Source of the DNA: Bimuria novae-zelandiae CBS 107.79
Taxonomy: Eukaryota; Ascomycota; Dothideomycetes; Pleosporales; Didymosphaeriaceae
Length of the DNA: 64,000 bases
Direction: 5' to 3'
NCBI GenBank assembly: GCA_010015655.1
Contig: ML976671.1
Location: forward strand, 51,453 to 115,452
Shown piece by piece: positions 1 through 11,179 of the stretch. The notes below the pieces were generated by a model. It was given only the letters and a program-made list of their open reading frames with translations, made no database searches and had not been told where the DNA came from. A program made the position numbers and the translations under genes. The first letter of the stretch is position 1. The number at the start of each line of letters is the position of its first letter.

Positions 1-1273
1 AGGTGAGATGTCGCTGTTGATCGCCTCTCACTACCAATCTTGCTTTGCATTTCTGTAATCGATGGTGTTTGTCAAGCTTGTAAGTATATACCCACATGCA
101 GTCAAGGATTTGATGACCTGCTGCTTTCACTGGAGCGGCTGCAACCTCACTCCAGGACTTCATTTCCTTGTGGCTCTGGAGATGAGATCGCTCGGCTTCC
201 TTCCACATATTATAGAGAGGGTGATCCTTGAGCTTGCTTCTGCAGGTGGGTGGTTCCGGTAGCAGGCTTCTGTGTGGCTTCTTACCCACAGTGATCATGC
301 GTCTGAGCTGGGCCTTATCCAGTACCTTGCCTTGATACTTGCCACTGCTTCCTGCTTCCGTGCCTGCCATGAATGCCGCGGCCCAAGGACTGACTTGTTT
401 TTGCCCTAATTACACTCTTAGGGATAGTTCAGCTTGATCATCTCCAGCCAGTAATTAGGCAAGGAGTGCAACTGGTGGCGGTGTTGATGGAGGTGTTGGA
501 TACTTGTAATCAAACTTCCTGCCTTGCCTGTACCCCGGGGTCCCTTCATCCTCTTCCCCTGGTGCCTCAGTAATTGTCTCATCTTCATAGAAGGACTCTG
601 TGGCTTAACCCTGGCGAGGTGAGGGAGGTAACTCTACTAATCGTACCCATGCTGCTATCTCTTCCAAGGTGTTGTGCATGAGATTATCTATCAGGTCTTT
701 AGTCTTGCCTAAGAACACTATGTCTTCATCAAATATTACATCGCGAGTGCTAATTGTCTTCGCGAGTAAGGGGATCTATATCCTCTAGATGTTAGATAAT
801 TAGTAGCTAATAATATAACTAATCCATGCTTTAGGATCTAATCTTTGGAGTTTGCTCTTGCCACGCTTTATATCGTCAGTCATTGCAAAAGCTTTGCAGC
901 CATAAGCCTTAAGGTAAGTTTAATTAGGCTTCTTTAGTTAAGTGACCACGCCGTTTTAAAAGGCTACTGTTGTGAAGAATACTTCGTATAGTAATCTCCA
1001 GCAATTAGCGTAGTTTAGTGTTTAATTATAGAGGTAGACTACTACCCGTGTAATCTCAGGCCACAGCTGCCAGGGTAGGTTAGAGTCTAGTCACATCGCG
1101 CGCGCTTTCTCCTTAATTACACCCCCTAAGCGTTTAGCCCCTCCATTTTATAATTAAGTATTAGGTGCTAAAGGCTTAATTCTAATGCCTTGTGCTAAGC
1201 ACCACTTCTTAACGTCTGCTTTAATAGAGAAGATCTCGTTGTCTGATTTAATAACTTTTACTGTGACTTCGAA

Positions 1274-2089
1274 TTATACTTTTATAAATAGTATAAAGGT
1301 GCTGAGTTGCTTGATAATGGATCGTGCCGGGCGATTATCCTTGAAGTAGAGGTCCCAGGTGAAGCCGGAGAATCTGTTAGTAATAAGTATCTGACTCTTC
1401 TCTCCTATCGAGCTGTCTGCTTCAAAGTCGTGAAAGTTGATTGCGATTCTCTCTCCGGGGCCTTCCGTAAGCTCTTTAGGTTGTCTGCGGATTTGTCGCT
1501 TGAGTTTGGCTCTGCCGCAGGCGTCGCATTTAACTGTGGTAAGTCCTTTGATCCTCACCCCCTTAGATTGCTGCACTAGGTGTTCGAGTGCCTGAGGTCC
1601 TGGGTGGCCTAATCGCTTGTGCTAGGTAATTGCGCTTGCTTTCTGTGGCCTGCGCTTCGTTCTTGAGTTGGTTTTGTGCGCTGCTAGCGCACTATTGGCA
1701 ACAGTGCAGCCTACTAGGGCTGATCTGTATTCTAGCACCCATTGGCCATGCATCTCTTCTAGTTCTGCCAATATTGTGTTGTCTTGTCGCTTTAGTGTTG
1801 TTGGTTCTGCTCGCGTGTCCCACCAAAAGCCTTGCCTCCGGAGTAATCGGAACGATACAAGATTGCAGAGCAGATCAGGGCAATAGGCAACATTGTCTAG
1901 CCGTATTGTTTGATTGCCTCTTGCACTCCGTATGTTGAGATGAACGCTCCCGTATCCTTTAATCCATATTTGTGTATTCCCTGCCCATATGAAATCTCCT
2001 GGCGCCGGTGGTCGGTATGAGACGAAGCGATCGATGTCGTTGAAGATATGGCAGGTTGTGCCTGAATCGAGTATGGCTGAGCATCGCAA
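1274..2089 (-). pseudogene. Copia protease and integrase N-terminal remnant
   Basis: The minus-strand block 1,622-2,089 carries the retroviral-type aspartic protease motif ILDSGTTCHIFND (catalytic D-S-G), followed by the conserved NVAYCPDLLCNLVS stretch seen in Copia polyproteins. The next block (1,274-1,576) has a C-x2-C pair (CDACGRAKLKRQ) and the beginning of an integrase core (INFHDFEAD). A stop and frame interruption near 1,580-1,620 separates them. Downstream integrase and reverse transcriptase sequence is too degraded or beyond the window. Confidence 0.75.
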
Positions 2090-2149
2090 TGGGTACGTGT
2101 GGAAGGATGCGGCGTTGAAGCTCGCTGGGATTTTAGTGATTTGGCGTCC

Positions 2150-3394
2150 ATCTAGTCACTTATTATTAGCCTCAGTGATTCGAGTTGGAGTGGGAGTGTG
2201 TGATAGTTTAATTGTAGGTGCCTGTGATCTGGCCCTCTTTGTCATCCTCAGGCTTTCTTGAAGCTCTGGGTCATTCTCCAACCTGAATTTAATCAGGGCA
2301 GCCATGCCAGGCTTTGGCCTAAACCAATCTGGTTGCTTATCTGGGAAGGCGTAGAAGCAGTCTTGTAGACTATAGCGTTATTTACAAGCAGGGCACTTAA
2401 GGCCACTAACTACTATTAGCTTATCGTCTGTAATCGCGGACCGCTTGGCTTTAGTACTGTGACCAGCAGATCGTTGTTTACGAGGTCTTCCCTAATTTTT
2501 TAATATTACTGCTTCATCCACAAGAGAGGCGTCCCTGTCTATAGCCTGGGTGGATTCACCACCGTTAGCGAGAGATGAACCTGCAGTAGTAAAAGCGCCC
2601 TTTTATTTGCCCTTGATCGGGTGCTGCAGAATTATGTAGTCTCGGAAGAGTTTTATTGTGTGCTTCTGTGAGATAGCTGCATCCTTGCTTCCGTATTGTT
2701 GGAAGGTTGTTACCTACATAGGTGCGACATGGACAACTGCCTTTATGAAGTCTTCTTTAACTGAGTCTAGCCTTTAGAGCTCTAGGACCTAATTAGTCTC
2801 TGCTTCTGTGGCTGCATGATCGTACTTAGATAGCCATATAGCCTATAATCCGACTGTTCTTATTAGCTTAAGGGCTTCTTAATACCTTGCCCTAGATCGT
2901 CTGTATTCGTCTTGCAGATCTACCCTAACTGTAATTATAAGGTTGTTGATCCACTGCCTAATTAATTAATCTAGGATATAGCAGTTGTTCTGGAGATGCG
3001 CTGAGACTATTAATTAGAGAAAGGTAATCACTTAATTTAGGCTGTCTTGCTCCTCTCGATACTCGCGGTCCATAATCTTGTATATCTCCAGCTGTCCCTT
3101 ATAATAGTCGCTATCGTCTTTGTATGCTTTCGCGCCTGCTGTCGATAGATGTGAGGGCATTCTTGGCATATCATTTGGATTCGCAGTCGCGTAAGCCGTG
3201 CTTGGCTGGTAGCTTCCTATCGCTGGGGGCATCGGCATCGCGGGTTTCTGCTTTGGTTCATCCGTCAGCACTGGGTCAATAATACTCCAGACCTTCAGGA
3301 ATTAGCATCTTGTTTTAAGCTGTTTAAGCCATGGCGTGTAGTTTGTGTAGTCAGTCAGGATCACCGTAGGATCTCTGAGGGTCGATAGGGCCAT
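2150..3394 (-). pseudogene. Copia Gag remnant
   Basis: The ATG is at 3,392-3,394, giving a start like MALSTLRDPTVILTDYTNYT, a fungal Copia Gag N-terminus. A stop falls at about residue 31 in a position expected to be Trp or Gln. An open block at 3,032-3,271 continues the Gag. Around 2,335-2,400 the minus strand reads a CPAC...DCFYAFPDKQ motif, matching the unusual C-x2-C...C knuckle of fungal Copia Gag proteins. Several in-frame TAA/TAG codons separate the blocks. It would have formed virus-like particles; it is not functional now. Confidence 0.7.
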
Positions 3395-3450
3395 TTTGAT
3401 TGGCTTGATTGAGGCAGTGAGACTCTTAATTATAAGATTTAATGGTATTC

Positions 3451-3650
3451 TGTCACTTTGAGATAGTGTGATCTTGATAGTTAATAAAGTTTATTGATTG
3501 AGTGATGGAGATTGGCCGTAGGCGAGGTCTCTAGTACGTGCCGACCTAACGCTAGCACTAACTAGGATAGTGTGCAGCTGGAGGTGCGCCAGCCTTATAT
3601 TCTCTACTGCACTATTAACAATAGTGCAGGATTACAAAGGCCTTGTAATC
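3451..3650 (-). repeat. Putative 5' LTR of the first Copia element
   Basis: On the plus strand a TGTCAC start lies at 3,451, 57 bp outside the Gag ATG, as expected for the inner edge of the 5' LTR of a minus-strand element. No second LTR is present for comparison, and the outer edge is a guess between about 3,600 and 3,650. A perfect 8-bp-arm hairpin (GCACTATT...AATAGTGC) lies near 3,610. Confidence 0.35.
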
Positions 3651-4059
3651 GGACAAACCTAGTGCTACGCGTAAGGAATAATAGGATAATTAAATATAAC
3701 TACCTAATAACTAAGGTTTGCACGGCCAGCCTATAGTACATAGGACTAGTAGTATACGATTTTCAGGATTATAGCTGACTCACCACTAAACAGCGGCAGG
3801 AATACGATCTTTTCTATAGTAGACTTAATAAAACGCGCTAAGACCACTAATATAGAATTATTATAAAACTAGGCTATAAGAAAGCCTTAATTAGGAAACT
3901 ATATAAATTACAAGAATAAGGTTACCTAAATATTAAAAAAAAATAACGTGTTAGATCACGAATATATATACTATCCTTAAACTTAAGTAGATAGTAATTA
4001 AGGTTATAAGTAACTATTTAGCATGCTATAAAAATAAACTCAAAAAATTTAAGCCTAAC

Positions 4060-5130
4060 AAACTATTATAACTATTGTAAGTAGATAAACGGCCCTAGTA
4101 AAGTGTAATAATAGATTTTATAATAAAGCTCCTAAAATTACTATAGCTAGGAACAAGCAAATATATAATACTATTATAGTAATAGTAGACTGCCTAACTA
4201 AGGTAGCTAGGCTTAGACCTATAGAAGAGTTTATAACGGCAGAAGAACTAGCTTATAAGGTAGATAATATAGTGTTTACGGAACATAGACTACTAAAAGA
4301 ATTTATTATAGATAGAGACAAGCTTTTTATATTTAAGTACTAGGATACCTTCACGGCAGCTCTAGGCGTTAATAGGAAGCTCTTAATAAGTTTCTACCCC
4401 TAGACTAATAGATAAACGGAACGTACGAATTAGACTCTAAAATAGTATTTATAATTCTACGTTAATAAATAATAAGATAATGAGTTAGAGCTACTACTAA
4501 TAGTGTAACTAGCATTTAATAGCATAAAGTTAGGTATAATAAAGTACTTATTGCACTATATAAACTACAGATATAAGCTAATTACATATTAAGATCTAAG
4601 AGATATAGAAAGTATTTTTATAAGAGTCTAAAATAAGGCTTAAAAAATAAAGGAACTTTATAAAGTCTTATAAAAATAAATTACTTAGAGGGCTCTTATA
4701 GTATCTAAGAACGCAAATAAATAAAGAACTAAAAAACTAATCATTAAGAGGAGGGATAAAGTTTTCTTATTATAAAATAATTTAAAGATAAAACGACCTA
4801 GCAGAAAACTAGATTACCTCTAAATAGGCCCTTTTAAAGTACAAGAAAACTAAGGGACTTATTATAACTAAGTTACTTTTACTAAAAGGTATAAAGATTC
4901 ACCCTATATTTTATAAATTACTTTTAGAACTAGCTCTAGTACTTAACGCTCTGGTTAAGACCTAGTTAAATCTAGAAGATAATAAGTATAAGGTTAAAGA
5001 AATTAAGGATCTAAGAATAATTTAAGATTAGCCTAAATACTTAGTTAAGTAAAAAGGAAATCTAGAATAATATAACACCAAAGAACCAAAGAAAAACATT
5101 ATATACTATAAGGAATTAGTAATAGATTAT
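4060..5130 (+). pseudogene. Gypsy integrase with chromodomain, remnant
   Basis: Ignoring stops, the reading follows chromoviral integrase order: VDKRP..SVIIDFIIKLLKL, then TKVARLRPIEEFITAEELA, IIDRDKLFIF, and the signature normally written HPQTDGQTERxN, here with Asn and Arg replacements explained by G-to-A changes. It ends in a K-Y-L-V-K-x-K-G chromodomain motif. In intact chromoviruses that domain targets insertion to methylated histone H3. All tryptophan and glutamine codons appear to have become stops. It is the same family type as the complete Gypsy at 19,740-26,432. Confidence 0.7.
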
Positions 5131-5229
5131 TATTAATAACACCCTTAGATAGAAAATTAGCAAAAGTAAAAGTATTAAAAAATCAGAAAACATTAAATTT
5201 AAATAAAAAAGGTTTAGCTTATAACTAGC

Positions 5230-5570
5230 TTAAGTTAGCCCCTAAAGGTGTGAGTTACAATAGTTCGTAAGTATTAGTAGTAACTATACCCTTTAGATCC
5301 TCTTTCCTTTTCTCTTTTTCTAAGGCTTCTATCGCGTTAGCAACACGAAAATCGTGCTAAGTATAAGCATGCTTCTTTTCCTTAACCTCTACTAGCTCCC
5401 GCTTAAGGCGGGTAGCTAACTCCTTAATATAAAAAAGCTTTAGACGCTTCTCGTGCTTCTCTTTCTAAATAAGCTCTTAATTCTTTTTAGGAATCTATAA
5501 GCTATACTTAGTATAAACTAAAATATAATTAGTGCACTATCTAGAGGCAGTATTTATAAAATAATATAGC
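5230..5570 (-). pseudogene. Antisense coiled-coil ORF downstream of Gypsy pol (remnant)
   Basis: The minus strand between pol and the 3' LTR gives a charged reading rich in Lys, Arg, Glu and Leu, for example RLKRELVEVKEKKHAYT and EALEKEKRKEDLKG, with stops only at expected Gln/Trp places. A stretch of DNA near 5,520-5,535 (ATATAATTAGTGCAC) recurs at the same place in the Gypsy at 25,800. No known domain is visible; a coiled coil is the best description. Confidence 0.5.
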
Positions 5571-5831
5571 TTTAACTTTTAATACTACTTATAACCTAAT
5601 ACTATTTTAAACTTTAAAACTCTACTAAACCCGCGCAAGCACGACGTTTTATAATAATAAAAATTAAAAAACTTTTAGTATAGTTAGTAAGGTAAAGAAA
5701 ATTAAGAAGAGACTATAACCTGTCTTTAGAAACAAGGACACGCACTTTTATAAAAGCTAAAACTTATATACTAATAGTATAGTAAAATAATAAAGTAAGG
5801 TATTAGGATAATAATCTTAAAAGGGGGATAG

Positions 5832-6228
5832 TATTATAATCACGAATCCTATAGCAATAACAAAACTAGATAATTACGCTAAGGGGGTTATTATTAGTAA
5901 AATTACTAAGGTAAAGTAACATAAGAAAGAGCAGGATGGCTTAAGTTAGTAATTATATAATAAGGTCCTGCATAATGCAAGATCGAATGAGACTATAATA
6001 ATAATTCTTATAATAGTATGAGCTAGGATAAATAGTACATAGTTTAATAATTTTTTTATACCTTTCTTACTTTTTATAGTTAACTTAATATGCTACGAGT
6101 ACATCTCCTATAATAGATTAATAAATCTCTTAGTTATTCTACAGTTCGTTATAGAATTAGATTATTTATATAACCTAGTATTATTATTTTAAACTCTTAA
6201 CCACTAAATAAATTTGCAAGGCATAATA
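5832..6228 (+). repeat. Probable 3' LTR of the Gypsy remnant
   Basis: A polypurine tract (AAAAGGGGGATAG) at about 5,819-5,831 is followed by TATTATAATCACG, which is TGTTACGATCACG with RIP-type changes. The end is placed at GCATAATA near 6,228 (a decayed TAACA). Its partner LTR is missing, so both edges are provisional. Confidence 0.45.
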
Positions 6229-7569
6229 CTCATAACCTATCCTCCCCTAATCCGGATCAGGCTTAGGTAAGTAAACCCCTTATAACATAAAAGCTTATAA
6301 AGTGTAACCACCTTTAGTATACGCTCTAGCAAGAAGTATCTTATGAACTCTATAATAAGCCTATAAGTATAAAGATTAGTAAAAAGTATTATTAGCTAAG
6401 CTTAAGTAAAAGTGGTAAAAAGAAAACTTTCTAAATTTTTTAAGAAATATTATAGCATAAAATATAGTACGCCTATAGACAAATAAGCCTTTGCTAGCTA
6501 GGCGCTATAATCCTATATCTACGTATTCTTTTATATTTATATATAGGTACTCGCACGGATTATGATGCAAGTAAATAACTATCCATAAATATTTATTAAA
6601 GCTTTATAGTAGAAGTTCGCTACTCCTTATTTTTTTTTCCTTTCTTTATAGAACTCTATATAAACTGGCTACCTAGACTAATTACTTCGTAAGTTAAGGA
6701 TCTAAGCTAGACGCCTTTTTAAGCTCTACGCACACCTACGCGCAAGTTTACTACTTTTTATACTTTAAATTACTATTTAGCTCTTTTTACTACGCTTAAA
6801 GAGCTAGGGAATATATTATAAAAAACTTACTAGCTTCTTGCTAGAGCTTATTATGCTAGCTAGGATTAAGCTAAGTAGCTAACTAACTAAGCACACGATT
6901 CCTCTAAATCTATAAATAGCTAAGCGTCTTAGTAGAACTTCCTCTCCTTAATAGACTTTGTTTACGAGCTTCCTAATCATTGTTGACTATGCGCTATAAC
7001 TATAATAATGAATGAACTATAGTATAATAATGAATGAACTATAGTATAATAAAAAAGTTTATATAAAAGCTTGTAAGATTTTTTAAGCTAAATCTAATTA
7101 TTTTCTTCTCTATTTATAATAATAATAATTACACTTTTTTTTTAATATAGTAATTCTCGTTAATATTTTAATACTTATACTAATATTTATAGCCTTATAA
7201 CGTGTTTTAAAAGCGAGTACGCATTATAAGTAAATACCCACCCTACTAACTTTATACAACTCTATATATAAATATTTTAATTACGTTAAGAAATACTGTA
7301 TAGATATTAATAAGATAGAGTCAGCAGTGTTTAATATATTTATTTTATTTACGTGAGTTCTGCCCAGTCTATTTGCACCTCTTCTGGCGCGTAAGAGCCT
7401 AGTGGCTATAGTCTAATTACTCCCTACATTAACACCATTTACGCTCTATCTACTAGAGAGCCTTTTTTAATTAAGTATATCGTCTTCCTCTCTCTTTATT
7501 AATGTCCTTTATCTCTATATTTACTTTTTTTACGCTACTTATACTTTATTACTGCCTTATTAGCTTAGC
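6229..7569. other. AT-rich, RIP-mutated DNA without a recognisable gene
   Basis: Stops occur in all six frames at high density and TpA is conspicuously common. I see no transposase, reverse transcriptase or LTR signature. It is probably decayed repeat sequence, class unknown. A direct duplication of about 26 bp lies near 7,002-7,050 (AATGAATGAACTATAGTATAAT). Confidence 0.6.
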
Positions 7570-7571
7570 TA

Positions 7572-8010
7572 GGCTGGTAAATGGGTTGGGTCGCAAGGGC
7601 CACAGTTGGTCAAAGCAGAACACCAAATTCTAAAACTTAAACTCTTTATAACTTTTTAAATATAAGGGCTATACTTATGCAATCTTAGTATATGATGTAT
7701 ATATATATATATATATATAAGTTATATATCTTTAAAAAAAGAGTGTATATTTTATATTTATTTTAGAGAGAATTCATTCTTTTACTAATATTTTATGACC
7801 TTTTTTAGGATACACGACTTAATATACTTTCTAACTCTGTAAATATGTATGATATTACCATTAATATATATATATATATATCTCATATTAAAATTGTATA
7901 AGTATAGCTCCTCTATTTACAAAGTTATAGAGAGTTTAGGATTTAAAATTTTAGTGTTCTGCTTAGTTAGACCTAACTATGGTCCTTGCAACCCAACCCA
8001 TTTACCAGCC
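7572..8010. mobile_element. MITE-like TIR element, 439 bp, TA flanks
   Basis: The left end GGCTGGTAAATGGGTTGGGT is repeated inverted at the right end (ACCCAACCCATTTACCAGCC, with one G-to-A change). The inverted similarity continues inward for about 50 bp to a shared GTGTTCTGCTT block, and more loosely further in. Both ends are flanked by TA (7,570-7,571 and 8,011-8,012), which fits a Tc1/mariner-type target duplication. There is no coding capacity. AT microsatellites lie at about 7,698-7,720 and 7,866-7,881. Confidence 0.75.
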
Positions 8011-8012
8011 TA

Positions 8013-8525
8013 GGCTAGTAAATGGGTTAAGGATTACTAAGCTCGGGTTAGGGTTAGGTTAGGGTTAAGTTAAAGTTATATAAATATTAAGTTAGAATTA
8101 GGTTAGATTATTAAAGTATTAGGTTAGGGTTAGGTTAAGGTTATACTAACTATATTAGGTTAGGCCTAACATTTAGTATATAAAGAATTTCTTAGGGTCG
8201 TTAATAATTTAATTATAATAGCTATTGTCGCGGGAATAATCCCTTGTAGATATCCTAATCGGAAGGATCAGGTAGAACGGACAAACATAACACCGAATGC
8301 TTGGTATAAATACTGCTCTTACAGCAACTTTTCATATGTTACTGATCAATCAATTCGATCTCCGAACTATATACTATCCAGCTCGTTTTACTCTCCACAG
8401 CTATTTATTATAGTAATAAGTCTTAATAACGCTTAAGTCTTTAATACTTTTTTAAAGAAAGTTATACTTCTTTATCTTATATAATATAACCTAACCCTAT
8501 CCTAACCCTAACCTATTTACCAGCC
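8013..8525. mobile_element. Second TIR element with telomere-like inner repeats
   Basis: It starts one TA dinucleotide after the previous element with a variant of the same terminus (GGCTAGTAAATGGGTTAAGG) and ends with CCTAACCTATTTACCAGCC. Just inside both termini are degenerate TTAGGG-type runs: GGGTTAGGGTTAGGTTAGGG at 8,045-8,064 and the complement at 8,489-8,515. The middle holds a clean solo LTR (8,226-8,399). Without that insertion the element is about 334 bp. Confidence 0.6.
8226..8399. repeat. Solo LTR, 174 bp, with 5-bp target duplication GCTAT
   Basis: The block begins TGTCGCGGGAATAATCC and ends CTCTCCACA. It is flanked on both sides by GCTAT (8,221-8,225 and 8,400-8,404). It contains a TATAAATAC promoter-like box near 8,306. 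Its base composition is clearly less AT-rich than the surrounding mutated DNA, so it arrived late or was too short to be mutated. TG...CA ends and the 5-bp duplication are diagnostic of LTR retrotransposon integration followed by LTR-LTR recombination. Confidence 0.8.
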
Positions 8526-11159
8526 TGTACCAGCTTAAGCTTGGCTAAGAGTATTATTATCTCTACCCCGTTTTTAAGCTAGTTAATTACTTTAATAATT
8601 AAGGCTAGTAACAAGCTTTTATATTATTATATATAATTACATATTAACGTTAATTAAGCCATAAGCTTATGCACGTTACTTGGTGTATAAGCCTCTTAAA
8701 GAATTTTTAGTAAAGCTATTAGTATAGACGTACGGAGCTATATATTTAGCTTTAATAAAATAATATCTAGCTAAAGAGACATAAGGCCTGCGCCTTAAAT
8801 GGCTAAGTAAGTACTAACTACTATAAATAATTACGTAAGACCATGTTAAATACTAGCAAAAACTCGAGCTTAGTAATATAGTTAATATAGTTATAGATTA
8901 AATTTTTAGTCTCACGACTATACGCGCGCTTCGATACTAAGAAGTAGACTATATTAAGTAATTATAATAAATATAATAAGTAAGGCAGTATATAGAGCGT
9001 ATAGATATTATTCCTTTTATAAAGCTCTTAAAACCTAAGAGACTAGTAGCTTTTATAATTATTAAAAATAAGTAGCTAACGTACGATAACTATCAAGGTC
9101 CTTATATACTTAATAAAAGTACTTTAACTACTTAACTCTGAGCTCATTAATTATCTAGTTATTATTACTAATCGTTATAGGCTAGTTATGCGGAATATTT
9201 TTCTTATACTAAATAAATAGATAGTAATAGCTAGTGAAAATAATAAATAATAAATAGCCTAATAAGTAGGATTCACTCCTCAGATTATTATCACCTACTT
9301 ATCTAACTAAAGACTCTTTAGTTAGCCTCTCTTCTTTGGCCCTATTATAAAGCTAGTCTTATTTAAGTTATATATATTCTTATTATAGATACCGTACTTG
9401 TATCACAGCCATCCAGTTGCCAACTTACAAAGTCACACGATTTAATCTATTTTCTCAATACCGATCTAATTTGGATTAGCTTTCGTCTTTAAGATTGTTT
9501 TTCTAATACTACTTTATATTAGACCCTTCTTAGATCTATTATATATCTCTTATACCAGAGTTTCTTATTAGACTAGTCTTTTTAGTTTATTAAATATACT
9601 TTCCCGCTCCTTAGCATTTGTCTCTTAAGGATAATATTTACTAAGTACTTAGGTATATAGTTGTTTTATTTTATTATATATAGTTTAGTGCCTTTTCAGT
9701 ATCCTTTTATACCAGGCCTATTAGCACTTAATATATTCTTAGTTATTTAAGCTTTAATATATATTTAATAGAGATAGTTAGCATGGTCCCTAGTTAACTA
9801 AATACTTATAATATTTTATTTAAGCTAATTAATTACTTCTTAGCCTAAATAGCCCTAGATTAAATAAGTATCACGTTAATTAATAATATTAGCAGGCTTT
9901 AGTATGTACGATAGGCGATATAATACTCTAAACGTACTTAATAGTAAGTATAGAAGTAATAATGATAATTAGCATAATAGCTTAGTATTAATTAGCTAGT
10001 GTCCTTTATTATACTAAAGTTATATAATAACGTTTAATAGTTAGTATATATATAGAATATTTTAGCTAAGGTTAAAATAGATAGACTTTATATAATAGCA
10101 TGCGAGTCCTAATAAGCTTATAAGGAAGCTTTTAACGTATATAACATGCGTTAGCTCTAGCGTCTATAGTCTATATAGTATATAAGCGACGAGTTTTGTT
10201 ATGAGGTGCTCACACCTTATTCCGATCTAGGTTAGGGCGGTAAGGTATCGTGGTGCTTTATAAATTATTTAGTAGTATAAGTTAATGCGACACTTAGCGC
10301 GTACTAGATAATTTAATCTTATAATAAATAAGATAACTATTAATTTATATAGGAGAACGTACTTGCATAGAAGATATATAAGTTAACTATAAGGAGCGTA
10401 CAAAGGAAACTATTCTATATATATATATACCTTACTTGCTTAGTTACTTAGCACTACTAATCTACTAAGTAGTTACGTGCCTTGCTTAGTTACTTAGTAC
10501 TACTAATCTACTAAGTAGTTACGTGCCTTGCTTAGTTACTTAGTACTACTAATCTACTAAGTAGTTACGTGATCCCGAGGCTAGCTTCTTAGCGTACTTG
10601 TTAACCCGTTCCTTGGCCGCCTGTCCTCATAAGCACCTATCCCTCGTTATCTTGCTTCTGGTTCGTAACAAGTTTTATCGTACCCTAAGCTATAAATAGG
10701 ATCTAACTATTACTAGCGTAAATGTAATAATATTATAGATTATTATTTATCTTCTTCTAGCTATTCTATAACTCTTTATTAATAACGTAGGTATTTAATC
10801 CTAGATTAATAATCTATTAATTAAGAAGCTTAGTATTATTAGTACTATTTTTAATTATTACTATAAGCTTTCCTTTCTACTTAGTATTATTATTTAGCGT
10901 AATTATGTTTAAGTCATTGTTTAATTATTCTTTAAGAGATTTAGGCTTAAGAGAATTAACTTAATTAAGATTTATATATAATAGGCTAATAACTACTATA
11001 AATATACTACTATGCTTAGTAAGAGGTTAGTTATTATTAATCTATAATAATCTATTACCTTAAGGTTGTTAGGCTACCTATTTTATAATAGTAGTCTTAA
11101 TACGTATATTAATTTTAGGATCCTTTTAAGATTCTTCAACTTTACAAGTTATTTTAGTA
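8526..11159. other. RIP-degraded repeat DNA, class unresolved
   Basis: Stops are dense on all frames and few GC-normal islands remain. The probable remainder of the second Copia (minus strand) should lie in the right part, but I could not recognise protease, integrase or reverse transcriptase motifs with confidence. Two less-mutated islands occur at 9,395-9,480 and 10,560-10,680, neither recognisable. Confidence 0.5.
10432..10575. repeat. Tandem repeat, 46-bp unit, three copies
   Basis: The unit containing GCTTAGTTACTTAGTACTAC followed by TAATCTACTAAGTAGTTACGTG begins at 10,438, 10,484 and 10,530, so the period is exactly 46 bp. Copies differ by one base (GCAC against GTAC). Each unit contains an imperfect inverted repeat (ACTTAGTA...TACTAAGT). 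Confidence 0.85.
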
Positions 11160-11179
11160 GTAAGCTAATAGTCCTTTAG

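Larger units (their letters stand above)
1..3650 (-). mobile_element. Copia-type LTR retrotransposon, 5' half, RIP-degraded, cut by window edge
   Basis: Reading the minus strand from about 3,394 downward gives the Copia order: Gag, a zinc knuckle, an aspartic protease, the GAG-pre-integrase Cys/His region and the start of the integrase core. The reverse transcriptase and RNase H would lie left of base 1. Many stop codons sit where CAA, CAG or TGG is expected, so the element is dead. The GC-richer open blocks (1,274-2,089 and 3,032-3,394) are less mutated than the rest. The outer boundary is not resolved; the putative 5' LTR starts at 3,451. Confidence 0.8.
3650..6228 (+). mobile_element. Gypsy-type LTR retrotransposon, 3' portion, RIP-degraded
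   Basis: The plus strand around 4,070-5,130 reads, through many stops, an integrase core followed by a chromodomain. Diagnostic pieces are a DFIIKLLK stretch near 4,110, VDCLTKVARL near 4,185, the YPQTNRQTERTN-like signature near 4,395-4,430, and KYLVK*KGNLE near 5,035-5,070. A purine-rich tract and a probable 3' LTR follow. The 5' half (Gag, protease, reverse transcriptase) is absent, probably removed where the Copia element abuts it. Confidence 0.75.

Noticed and set aside
7002..7050. Short direct duplication AATGAATGAACTATAG as a target-site duplication
   Set aside because: The copies are adjacent with nothing between them; it is a simple local duplication.
8045..8515. Chromosome end suggested by TTAGGG-like runs
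   Set aside because: The runs are short, degenerate, occur in both orientations and lie inside a TIR element with host DNA on both sides.
9415..9430. hAT terminus suggested by CAGTTGCCAAC
   Set aside because: It resembles the hAT end at 32,462, but no inverted partner or 8-bp duplication could be found.
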